DNA of 64,000 nucleotides. It comes from Zygaena filipendulae. Its lineage: Eukaryota; Arthropoda; Insecta; Lepidoptera; Zygaenidae. The stretch's first letter is position 1, and the number at the start of each line of letters is the position of its first letter. The notes beneath the pieces are model-generated. The model was given only the letters and a program-made list of their open reading frames with translations. It searched no databases and was not told the origin of the DNA. Made by a program: the position numbers and the translations under genes. Shown piece by piece: positions 32,100-43,032 of the stretch. Where the stretch lies: NCBI GenBank assembly GCA_907165275.2, contig OU015655.1:12536501-12600500 (forward strand), given 5' to 3'.

Positions 32100-34441
32100 T
32101 TAGAATAGGAAATAGGATTTTCCTCCTGACACGAAGAGTTCCTGCGGGAACCCCGAAATTGATTCGTGTAATATAACAGGGGGACCATCAAAGTAGGTAG
32201 TTTATAAATTCTTCCCATTTATCTTATCTGCTAAAGCAATCAAACTTTAGTGTAAATTTTTTGGTATAGGTATTTTTTATTTATTTACCTACTTGCGACT
32301 GCCTTATGGCGTCTATCGCGGTTAGAAAAGGATTTTAGAACTTTTCTAAAATTGGTTAGGAACTATTAACTTTTAAGAAATAACCCGCACTGCGAAAATT
32401 ATTGTTCATAAGCACAACAGAATCTACTTTTAAAATTGTTTTAATCGCCACGAAAATAAATGATAAAACCGCCATCTATGGTTCCTGCCAAAAACGAAAT
32501 TTTTTGTCATTTCTTGTCACGGTGATAAACGTGGGCGTACAAGCAAAAAGGCTCCTTCTTCCGAGATATAAGACTTTTGTAAAGTTGAGTGAAAAAAATA
32601 CTTCCGCGATTTTAATTGATTATATTAATAAATGCTCAATTATTTACAATTTTATAAAGTACCTTAATCTACAATAATATATAAAAATAAAGCTTATTCC
32701 AGAATCACATGCCTAATAAAAAAATATGTGCCAGTTTTTGAATGTTTTTTCAATTTTTACTATCAATTGATTATTCTAGATACCGAATCTAGTCTTAACT
32801 CAATACCCCACTATTGAACCTTTTTGCTTGGACGCCCACAAATATTTGTCGTATCGACAATCTTATCTTTCGTGTGATAAATATATCGTGGCACGCATCC
32901 TAGCGCCACTGATATTCACGTTGGTGGAATCGCGAAGGACAGCTACATTTTATATTATCCTGATAGAGAGTTCCTGTGGGAATTCCGAAAACGATGCGGG
33001 TGAAAAAATTTGTGTTTGCGAAGCGAAAAAAGATTTGTGAAGCAAGATGTGTTTGCATTGTCAAAACTAAATCACATATAAACGTAGGTACTGGATTTTT
33101 CTAAAATGTCAAAATTGACGCAGGCGAAGCCGCGGTCACGGCAAGTTTTTATATGTATTCTATCAAAACAGACAAAAATTACATTAATAATTGTAATTCT
33201 TTAATCTAAATATTTAAATTAGGTAGCTTTTAAAAACGTGAAAACAGTCTACCATGTAAGTATGTAGGTATAAGTTGACAGTTCGCAAAGCAAAATTTTT
33301 GTTTTTAGTTATACTATATCTATGTATATCTAATGTTTGTCGCTAAAGCTATAAATATAAGTAAAATAAATAAATAAATATAAATAACTAAATAAATAGG
33401 CATCGAGTAGGTAGGTATTATCTAATTATCAGTAGCAATTTATTTGCATTAGCTATCATATTTTTTGGGAAGTCGAGGCTGCTTCACTTTAAAAAAAAAA
33501 TTACGAACCCTTAATAATAAATGAAATTTTAGGTTTCACTTTAGAAAGAGATATATAATGCATTAATTATTTTTTATTGTTACAAACAAAAACACTTAAT
33601 TAGCATATAAAATATAATATTAAAAATGGTTTGTTCTATGGCTTGTTCTATTGTTGAGTGCCCACTCAACAATATAATTTCAAAAAAGTGTTCTGTTTAT
33701 AGTTTGCTTGAAAAAAATAGAAAAGAAAATTATCCAATAAATTTTATCTTTCTGACTTTAATTTGGAAAAAAAAATATTTTTTCTTACGAATCATAAATA
33801 AAACCTACCATTTCGATGCGTTAAAAAAATCTAAAAGCTTACGTACCAGATAAGTTCTCATGGCGAAGCGATGAAAGCTCCAACGTTGACGGAAACGCAC
33901 TTAACGTCAAGTGTTGCGACTTTACTCTGACGTTCTCTTTTATATGTTTGGAGGTAGCTCGCCGGAGCTTCCGACCAGTTTCGAACCCGTCTATTGGACA
34001 GTGGACATAACACGCAGCTTTGTCAAGATGAAAACAATCCGTTTATATAAAAAAAATTGTAGAAAAATCCTATCTCTGATTTTTCAATCGATAGGCAAAG
34101 GTTGTCTAGAAGAGATCGCTCGTAAAGCTCTAGAACTGCCTTTTGTATGCCTCTGTTTAATTAAATAGATTATTTGATTTAGTTATTTTAAAGTTATTGT
34201 AACAAACAATGTACAATACAGTTCAGTAACGAGCTATAGTATAAACAAAAAAATACATCTTCGTTTCTTTATTCGTCCGATTGCAGTCAACGGATACAAC
34301 ATTTATTCTATTTGACACAATATATTCTTAGGGTATAATTAAATAGCCAAAATAAAAATATGATATGAGATTTATTACCGATTGTCCGATTGGGGGATAT
34401 TATCGCAAGGGTTATTGTGATGGGATCTTAGAATATCTATA
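32100..34441. other. Gene-free AT-rich region
   Basis: Helitron scraps lie at about 32120-32185 and 32950-33020 (GGGAATTCCGAAAACGATGC). No frame of 60-91 codons here has a recognisable motif. 33360-33400 is an A/T simple repeat. Confidence 0.35.
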
Positions 34442-34667
34442 TCTTATTATATATAAATCACGTGTCACGTTGTTTGTCCGCGATGGACTCCGAAACTACT
34501 GAACGGATTTTGATAAAATTTTGCAACCATTTATAAATATGGTCCAACTTAAAAGATAGTTTTTATCCCGGAATTCCCTCGGGAACTGAAGGACATAGAG
34601 TACTTTTTCCCGCAACCTCCGCGGGAACTCCGAAATTACCGCGGATGAAATCGCGGGGCACAGCTAG
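34442..34667 (+). mobile_element. Helitron copy, ATAAATCACG subfamily, both termini present
   Basis: It begins TCTTATTATATATAAATCAC and ends GGGGCACAGCTAG|T, with the GGATGAAATCGCGGGG hairpin region before the end. Confidence 0.7.
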
Positions 34668-34669
34668 TA

Positions 34670-34950
34670 CATTTATAAAAATGAATCATTATTTCCCTTG
34701 GTCACGGCATCACGCGTACGGCTGGACCAATTTCTCTAATTATTTTTTTGTTGTGTTTGTTATTGTAAGGAGAAGAAGAACAAATTAAGTTTGGAGTTCT
34801 GCGGGAATTTCGAATCTCCGAAACGGTTAATTGATTTGGACGGGACTTTCACTGCTAATTAGCTGATGTTTTAAGGAGTAAATTAGACTACTTTGGTGTC
34901 ACTGCGGGAATTCCGAAACTCACGCGGGTGAAACCGCGGGGCACAGCTAG
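34670..34950 (+). mobile_element. Helitron copy, CCCTTGGTCACGGCATCACG subfamily
   Basis: A third subfamily, also at 46966-47256, ending GTGAAACCGCGGGGCACAG and CTAG|T. Confidence 0.65.
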
Positions 34951-35883
34951 TTTTATATAAATAATTATTATTAGCATTGCTATTATACATACATAGCAGT
35001 ATTAATTAAATATTATTAAGAGCTGCGTTTATTCCGTACGAAATAATATAGAGTCTGTATTCCTTTGTTTTCTTCCCGAATAACATTTGATCAAGGAAGT
35101 AGAGTCAACATCAAAAATATGTAAATAATTCTGTCATTCGTTGAACTTCATCACTATAGCCACTATATTCAATAACCGTTGAAATTGATTACATATTTCT
35201 GATGATGACTGTACCCTTATGTATAATATTGAACGTAATACTTCAGGATTTAAGCATTTATTTAAGGAGGTACAACATTAGAGCTACTCGCTGAATAAAT
35301 CATAGGGTACCCAAATATAATTTTTTTGTTTTATACTTTTAAGCCTGACAGCAAAAAATAACGCTTCGGCCGCCATCGAAACCAGGCTTCTGCAACTCAT
35401 AGTTTCGAAGGCGGATTTACTTGCGCTTTACACAATCAGCCAGCCTCGGGACTTGATAAGTCATGTGATAACAATCGGAGCCCACAAAGCTTTAGTGCAA
35501 TAAACTTACTGTAATAAAACATTATAAAAATGGTGCTTAAAAACATGTCAACTTAAATCACTGAGTAAATATAACAACACCATAAAACAATTTCATGGGA
35601 ATACCGAATAACGCATTCGTATATCACATAAAAAAATGTAATGATATGAGCCACAAGTGCTCATAATTTTTATCTTTTCATTTTTCTCAAACCAGAACGA
35701 ATGTAACTACTCGGTCAGTTTCTGGCTCTGTGATCGCTACTTCCAGTGATTTTTCACGTATGAATTTTCACACGAGGAATTTTTTATGTAGGTCTGACTT
35801 CCATGGCTTTGTACCTAATTAAAAAAAAGCAATAGTTGTCTGGTGACTCTCGCAACTGTCTCTAGATCAATATTATTGTATAC
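34951..35883. other. Gene-free region
   Basis: Nothing recognisable. The phrase GTTGAACTTCATCACT...ATTACATATTTCTGATG (35136-35207) has a diverged relative at 60058-60125. Confidence 0.3.
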
Positions 35884-36345
35884 TAGCTATTCCCTGCAGT
35901 TTCACCCGCGTTAGTTTCGGGGTTCCCGCAGTAATTCCGGGGTAAAAAGGACCCTATGTCCATTTTTGTATCCGTCACAATATGTATACAAAATTAATGA
36001 TGATCGGTTGAGTATAGTTAACGCGTGAAAGCGTAACAAACAGACAAACATACAAATGAACAATTTGATTCACATCCGCATTTATAAATAGCTCAGATAT
36101 ATAATCCAAATATTTATACCTAATTCATTAAGTAACTTTTTTCAGCAAGTTTTTTAAAAATACCTACCTGGGTAGGTGAACATAAATTAATCTCCCGTTA
36201 ATATCGGCGATCCCGCGGGAATTCCAGGATAAAACCCATGTCAGTCGGGAACAAGCTGTAGCTTCCTAAATGTAAGAATTTTTAAAATCGGTTAAGTAAG
36301 TATGTATTAGATACGCGTAAGATTTGAGTTTAATCCATTACAAAC
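35884..36345 (-). mobile_element. Two degraded Helitron pieces
   Basis: 35884-36090 starts CTAGCTATTCCCTGCAG and runs to the reversed 5' end. 36185-36345 lacks the terminus but keeps GATCCCGCGGGAATTCCAGG and the following family sequence. Confidence 0.5.
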
Positions 36346-36570
36346 ATTACAAACAAACAAACATAATTTCTCTTGTCTTTAAGTTCACGATTTCAAGATT
36401 GATTTGAAAGTTTCAAAACGTATCTACGACCCTCTGTTCTAAGGTTTTGCAAATATTATCAAGTGTGCGTTAAGAAACTCGGCTCCAAAAAAGTTGTTAC
36501 ATATGCATTATATTTTGACATTATAATGTAAAAAAAGTTTTTGCTAGAATAATTTCACGTTAGAATATTA

Positions 36571-36776
36571 TCCTTACATATTATAAAACAAAGTCCTCCG
36601 CCGCGTCTCTGTCTGTCTGTCTCAACTCAAATGCTACTGAACGCGTTCATGCGGTTTTCACCGATAGATAAAGCGATTTCAAAGGAAGTTTTATAGTTAG
36701 TAGCTACATATAGTTTATCCTGGAATTTCCGCAGGAACTTCGAAAGTACCGCGGGTGAATCCGCGGGGGACAGATA
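36571..36776 (+). mobile_element. Helitron copy
   Basis: It starts TCCTTACATATTATAAAAC. The 3' hairpin GCGGGTGAATCCGCGGGGG is followed by a mutated end (GATAG). Confidence 0.6.
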
Positions 36777-36781
36777 GGTAG

Positions 36782-36884
36782 TCTTATTATAAATGCAATT
36801 AATGTTTGTTTCTTTGTTTGTTTGTCCCGGGATTCCTGCGGGAACTCCGAAATTACCGCGGCTGAAACCGCGAGGAACAGCTAG
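36782..36884 (+). mobile_element. Short Helitron deletion derivative (103 bp)
   Basis: It begins TCTTATTATAAATGC and ends GGAACAGCTAG|T. Only about 100 bp remains between intact termini. Confidence 0.65.
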
Positions 36885-37106
36885 TGACATTATGTTATCA
36901 TATTTTATGATAGCGTCGCGTCAATGTGCTCATCCGAGCCCGGGAGCGAACCAGTTTGGAGAATGTCCGAACTAATACATAATATTATTAGAACGTCTTA
37001 TTAGTTACAACTACCTACTTGATTTCCAAGGGCGTTACGCATTTTTTAAAGTATTTATTTTAATATCGTTTTTTTTCCATAACAGAAATGAGCACAATAT
37101 ATTGTA
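36885..37106. other. AT-rich spacer
   Basis: No feature seen. Confidence 0.4.
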
Positions 37107-37610
37107 CTAGCTGACCCCCGCGGTTTCACTCGCGGTAATTTCGGAGTACTCGCGGGAATTCCGGGATAAAAAGTACCTATGTCACTCACGATCACTTCAG
37201 CTTCCTATAAGTAAAAGAATTTTCAAAATCAGTTCAGTAGATCCAGAGATTATAACTTCACAATCTCCGGAGTTCCCGCAGGAATCCCGGGATAAAAATT
37301 ACTCTATGTTACTCAAGATAACTGTAGCTTCTTATAATTGAAAGAATTTTTAAAATCGGTTCGGTAAATCCAGATATTACCCACTACAATCTTACAAACT
37401 CATGAACTCACAAACTCCGAAGTTCCCGAGGGAATTCTGGGATGCAAAGTACCCTATATCACTCTGGATCACTGTAGCTCCCTATATGTGACAGAATTTT
37501 CAAAATCGGTTCAGTAGATCCAGAGATTACCCCCTACAACGGCACAAACTCACAAACTCACAAACCCACAAACTCACAAACTTTTGCTCTTTATAATACC
37601 TATTAGTATA
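37107..37610 (-). mobile_element. Helitron copy with three tandem internal units
   Basis: It starts CTAGCTGACCCCCGCGG. The segment from GGAGTTCCCGCAGGAATCCC through GTTCAGTAGATCCAGAGATT is present three times (about 37140-37255, 37275-37390 and 37425-37540). It ends in the reversed 5' terminus after a CACAAACTCACAAACC tract. Confidence 0.65.
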
Positions 37611-38855
37611 CCTACCTACACCTATAACGATTTTAACATATTATTTTGCCTTGTGTATCTAACCACAGATAGTATAATACTGATCTAACTGGCTGCTCTT
37701 CGCAGTTTCACCCGCGTGAATTTCGGAATCGCCGCAGGAACTCTTTATACCCTTTCCCTATAGGTATATTCTTTCATGAAGCTTTTTACAAACATTACAA
37801 ACCCCCCCGCACGCGCAAGCTCTACGGGGACGTAAGCCTTTAGGTAGGACGAACCACCGAAGTTATGGCATAAAGATTTTGAAACCAAGTACTTATAAGT
37901 AATTTCATTAAAAGAAAATGTGTGTTATCATATAATAACCAAATCACACTGCTCCCAACGACAATGCTAACCGATGTTCGAAATATGATAAATGCGAATG
38001 TGGTGAATTTGTTCAGTTGTTTGTTACGCTTTCATGCTTATAACGAATCGAGAATTTCATTCATTTCAGGAAATTTTGCATACACGTTGTCAAGGGTGCA
38101 GAAAAGGACATGGGGTATTTTTTATTCTGGAATTCCCGTAGGAACTCCCAAATTAAAGCGAGTCTAGCAATAAGTCTATACAGGAGGTTACAGAAAGGTG
38201 TAGTCATATTTAAAGATCGTGATCTGGTAATCTTGTACAGTATTTTGACCCCGGTATTTAGCCTAAAAACCTTACTTTATAATTCCACAACTGAAAGAAA
38301 AAAATCTTTTTAACGCAACAAAATAAACATCACGTCACATTCACATCACTAGGTCAATTACAGGTGACGGGCTCAAGATCGTTTAATGCAATTATCGCCA
38401 TTTTTTTTTACAGACAAGTTAATATAGACAAACCTTGCTTTTAGGCAGTTTATTTCCTCGCACTGGTTCCGTTACTTGTCTCAAATCATAGCAGAAGATA
38501 ACGTAAACACAATCGTCAAATATGACTACACCTTTCTGTAACAGCCTGTAAAATATTTTGTTCCGAGCCAAGCTTCATCATGGCTTCATCTACCTGTGAA
38601 TACACTATGACAATCCGTCCAGTAGATTCGGAGATTATCGTGAACAGACTCCCGACACACAGAGAATAATTTTAAAAACAGTTTTTTTGTCTTCTTTTAT
38701 AGCTTATTTTTTTTTCTAAAATAAAAGGAAAAAAAAAAAAAACAAGTAAATTACGTGTAAATAACATCATTATCTTTGTTTTTTCTTTTTTGTTTTCTCT
38801 CTAAACTATGTATGTATCTTACTTTTTGCATGAAATAAAAGGGTTATTATTATTA
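37611..38855. other. Gene-free region with Helitron scraps
   Basis: 37690-37790 and 38040-38160 are decayed Helitron pieces. 38570-38690 is an isolated interior of the CCGACATCCG subfamily. Two plus-strand frames (37922-38313) translate these repeats and are not genes. Confidence 0.4.
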
Positions 38856-39161
38856 CTAGCTGTGCCTAGCGGTTTCACCCGAGCGAAAGGTTTTTATACA
38901 ACAACTTTTTTTCCCGATATCCGATTTTAATGAAACTAAGCCTATATGTAGCTCCAGCCTAAGCTTAATCTACCTGTGAAAACCGCATGACAATCCGTTC
39001 AGTAGATTCGGATATTATCGCGAACAGACAGACAGACAGAAAAGATTTTAAAAACCCTTTTTTTGTGGTCAGTTACTCTTCGTTTATCGTCCCCTGTCAG
39101 TTTTTGTTAAAAATATTCAATGTACAGAATCGCGGATTCTACTCTTTTATTATAGTATAGA
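38856..39161 (-). mobile_element. Helitron copy, CCGACATCCG subfamily, both termini present
   Basis: It runs from CTAGCTGTGCCTAGCGG to TTATTATAGTATAGA. It includes a (CAGA)n tract and CAGAATCGCGGATTCTACTC. Confidence 0.72.
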
Positions 39162-40303
39162 ATATAGATAGATAGATTATAGCCCCTAGGAATTTTTGGT
39201 AAAAATACTCACTGTACGAAAATGCGAATTCTACTCCGTTATTATAGTATAGGTTCCTTCGAGAACTCCGATATTAACGCGGGTGAAACCGTGAAACAAC
39301 TAGTTAAGTAGGTATATGAATTACGAATTCAAACATACAGGTTGTCGTATCAAGTCAAAGTAATTAAATTAATAATGAAGGATTTAGATTATATCGATCA
39401 ACACAACGTTTTCTGTAAATATCTACGAATCGGGCTTTTATATACAGCAGTGGTTCCCAAAGTTAAGAGGCGAATTTAGGTGGGCCCTGAAAACGGAAAA
39501 TATTAAAATAAATGGAGGTATATAATATCATACTGATTGAGATTAAAATTAACTAAATTAAAGTTGATGATAGCATGATAAACATAGTAGTGAGTGGTGG
39601 TTTTTGCTAGGTGAGTCGCGATCCAGTCGACTTTGGAAACCGCTGGTAAACAGGATGGATTCTTTAAGTGGGCGTGGATGGCTAAATCCGAAACTAGTCG
39701 AGACTCGAGTCGTCCAAGCAAGTAGTAATTAATAACCTAAAGACTTATATCGTGCTTTATTAGCATTGAACCCGTACTGACGGCTCACTGTGAGACGCAA
39801 GTCGGCAAATTCATCGACTACTCAGTCTAATAGCACTCTTTATGTCAGATCACGTTAGTCGTTAGTAAGTCCAGTTGAAAAAAAAATGTCCATTCAGTTC
39901 GATCATCGGATCATCGGGCTACTGGTAGGGCTAGATAGAATAAAGCATGCGGTAGAATATCTAGACACGCGGGCGCGTGTCAAAGCCAAAGTTCTCAAGC
40001 TGACAGAACTGGCGAGAGCACCGTAAAACGGTTACTTGCTCATAATAATATAAAGAAGATACATAATTTGACTAGCTAAATATAACTTTAATATGAAAAC
40101 TAGCCAAGTTCTATGCTCCTTTGAATATATTTCAGGATTATCTACAGAACTTGGCACCTATTTAGATATCAATTCTTTTGTCGGCGAAGTCGACAACTAA
40201 GCACTGACTTTGGCTTCCACTTTCACATTTATGTTTTTGATGGGATTATAATATCTAAAATAGGGTTTCAATAGAAATACTAATTTTGGCGTTTTATTAT
40301 CTA
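39162..40303. other. Gene-free region
   Basis: A Helitron tail remnant lies at 39250-39304 (ACGCGGGTGAAACCGTGAAA, then CTAG). The minus frame 39721-39503 has no recognisable motif. Confidence 0.35.
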
Positions 40304-40520
40304 CTAGCTGTCCCCCGCGGTTTTGCTCGCGGTAATTTCGGAGTTCCCGCGGGAATTCGGAATAAAACAGTACCCTATGTCGCTCAGGGCTACCGTAGCT
40401 TCCTATAAATGAAAGAATTTTCAAAATCGGTTCAGTACATCCAGAGATATACCCTACAACTTCACAAACTCACAAATCCACAAACCCACAAACTTTACCT
40501 CTTTATAATACTACTAGTAT
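40304..40520 (-). mobile_element. Helitron copy, both termini present
   Basis: CTAGCTGTCCCCCGCGG at one end and CCTCTTTATAATACTACTAG at the other. The interior AAAATCGGTTCAGTACATCC matches the units at 37107-37610. Confidence 0.68.
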
Positions 40521-41562
40521 AAATTTATTTTTAGCGTTAACTAGATGTTATCAATTTAAAACAACTTCCTTAATTCTTCTTTTTTCAGCTCCTCATCTTT
40601 TCCATGATCTTTTATCTTGGGCTATCGTTCTCCAGCCTATTTTACCCTCCGATATTTTAGGTGATGTCCTGCAGTCTTACGTTTTCGTTCTCTAACCACT
40701 AGCAAAGCAAAAAAATACAAATTCAGAACACTGAAAATGAATACGATGAATCTACCAAGTTAATCAATAATGAGTTCTTTGTTGTCCTAAAATTTTATCT
40801 CGGCACCGACTACAAAAACTAATTGAATACCCAAATAATAGGGTACCATATGGTTTGTAAAAATATTGTGATTTACAGTGGGTTTACTTGTTGAAGGCGG
40901 TTTTTTTTTTAAACAAGAAAGAAATTATGCAATCATTTTGGTTTGGATTTTGGTTTGAATTTTTTTATTTAAATGAAATACTTTATATTTACATGTCACC
41001 TACTAGCCTGTGACTTCACTCGCGTTAATTTGGGATTTTCTTTCTTAGCTGACGACCCCTACCAATAAACTATATACCTGCCAAACTGCTTCATAGGTCA
41101 AGTATAGTTTGCGACTTTTCGGTGTTTTTTTCATTCGGTTACCTTTCGCTTTTATGAATATGTAAATATATGACTAACGGTTTCCTGCAGTTAAGTTCGG
41201 GGTTACCGCCAGAATTCCTTGATAAAAGAAAGAAAGAAAGAAAGAAAGGCATTTATTTGGAAACAGAGACCCAACACAACGTGATTTAACAAAAAATTTA
41301 AATACATTATTATGATAATATTATGAAAACAAATGACAGCTAGAGGTGTTTGTGTGGTGCGTCCCCATGACCACAACAGTCACTGCCCCAGCATGCTGCT
41401 ATGAGTGCGGGCTGCGGGCACTACTAGCGCTGATTTTCAGTCAGGACCGGAGATTTACTAATATAAGTATGGCAGAGTCACATGTCACAGTCTACACGCA
41501 AATTAAATATTTCACTGATTTATTTTTATTACATAATAAACGCACATAATAACTCTTCTACA
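40521..41562. other. Gene-free region with (AAAG)n microsatellite
   Basis: 41226-41247 is an (AAAG)n tract. The frame 41346-41549 has no recognised domain. The remainder is AT-rich. Confidence 0.35.
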
Positions 41563-41831
41563 TCTATACTAATATTATAAAAAACTTTACGTCTTTGATT
41601 TGTGAGTTTGTGACGTTGTAGGGAGTAATCTCTAAATCTACAGAACCGATTTTGAAAATTATTTCACTTATAGTAAGCCACGGTAGTTCTGAGTGAGATA
41701 GACATTGATTTACTACTAGCCTGATGTGGTATATCAATGGAGATAGAGTACTTTTTATTATTATTATTATTATCCCGAAATTCGTACGGGAACTTTGAAA
41801 TTACCGCGGGTGAAACCGCGGGGACAGCTAG
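41563..41831 (+). mobile_element. Helitron copy with both canonical termini
   Basis: It begins TCTATACTAATATTATAAAA after an A, and ends GAAACCGCGGGGACAGCTAG before a T. The palindromic CCGCGG...CCGCGG pair close to the end is the 3' hairpin. An (ATT)n run sits inside at 41758-41772. Confidence 0.75.
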
Positions 41832-42228
41832 TATACGTATATTCACAGTAGTCTTATGTTAAGTAGGTAGGTACAGTAAAAATAGTAAATGGTAACTTTG
41901 CAAATAAACATGTAAGTTATAATAGTGTGACAAGTACCTGTTGTAATTTTATACAATAGACATCGAGAGAGCACAACAAAGGTGTACAAAAGTTAGACGT
42001 GCTGGTTGATTAACAGTATTAACCAACCAGCACTTCTATTGATAGTGATTTCTGCAGCTGCTTTCGCAGGATACCCTTGAGCTTGCGCCGAAAAGTATCC
42101 TATGTATATATGTATGTATGTTCTGTAGGTACGTGTATGCAAAATTTCATGATGATCGGTTGAGTAGTTACGACATGGAAGAGTAACAAGCAAACAAATA
42201 AACTCACTTTCGTTTTATTAAGGACCAA

Positions 42229-42428
42229 CAAACTGTTCCCTATGGTTTCGCTCGCGTTAATATCGGAGTTTCCGCGGGAATTCTGGGACAAAAGTACCTG
42301 TGTCCTTCGCTGTACCCCTGACAACATGCATGCCAAATTTCATCCAAATCCGTTCAGCCGTTTTTGCGTGATTGAGTAAGAAACATCCAAACATCCACAC
42401 TTTTACATTTATAATATTAGTAGGATTA
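42229..42428 (-). mobile_element. Helitron copy, 3' end degraded
   Basis: TCCCTATGGTTTCGCTCGCG, AATTTCATCCAAATCCGTTC and the reversed 5' end ATAATATTAGTAGGATTAG are present. A further partial copy lies at 42060-42225. Confidence 0.55.
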
Positions 42429-42439
42429 GTATAGATTAG

Positions 42440-42700
42440 TTTGGTTTTGTATGGACAAATTGTATCTTCTGTCTACGTCAGCGAGAGGCGCTAGCTAGTC
42501 GCTAGCCGCTACCGTGTACGGGGCTCGAAGTGCGAGTTAACTCGCGCAGCGGCCGACTGCCGGTGGGAATTCCTCGTCCGGAGGCGCCCGCGCACCGGGC
42601 GGGCCGGGCGCGGGCGTTATCTCCCGCCGCGCCGGGCTGCGCGCACCGCCAGTCGCCACACTCCACCCAGTAGCGCGCCTACTCCCGTACACAACGCACG
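42440..42700 (+). promoter_or_regulatory. CpG-rich promoter and 5' UTR of the LRR gene
   Basis: A sharp rise in GC, with many CG dinucleotides, starts near 42480 and continues into coding exon 1. There is no TATA box at a sensible distance. This is consistent with a housekeeping- or developmental-type dispersed promoter, which is inference. Confidence 0.45.
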
Positions 42701-43032
42701 ATGCTGACGCGCGCCCAGGTGCTCGTCGTCGCGACGTTGGGCACGCTCGCCGGCAACCTCGGGGCCGGCGCGAGCCTGCACTGCGCCATGAGGAGGGAAA
42801 TTTCTCCCTGCACCTGCCGAAGGGAGGACACCGGCACGGGCACGATACACGTCGTCTGTCAACGCATCAACTTCTACGAGGACATTGCGCGAGCCCTGTC
42901 CAACAAATTCACGCCCGACACCAAGATCGGCCTGGACATCTCCTATTCGCAACTGCCGGACTTCGCGCAGCACAGCTTCCGGGAACTCGGCCTGTCCATC
43001 ACCAGACTCAAGCTCAACTACGACAATCTGAG
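42701..43032 (+). CDS. LRR gene coding exon 1 (residues 1-110 plus two bases)
   Basis: It starts at an ATG in ACGATGCTGACG and ends CTGAG|GTAACG. It encodes the signal peptide, the Cys-rich N-terminal cap and the first LRR ([13 protein letters not shown]). Confidence 0.88.

Noticed and set aside
33626..34168. Two short plus frames of 75 and 85 codons
   Set aside because: Lys/Phe/Ile-rich low-complexity peptides typical of AT-rich DNA, with no splice context or motif.
36627..36890. Frames reading [17 protein letters not shown] or its reverse, here and at 61787-62021, 30092-30349, 38110-38313 and 52522-52803
   Set aside because: Translations of Helitron hairpin sequence (CCCGCGGGAACTCCGAAATT), repeated wherever the element occurs.
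42617..42973. 118-codon minus frame opposite LRR exon 1
   Set aside because: Shadow of a GC-rich coding exon; the plus strand has the signal peptide, LRR sequence and splice donor.
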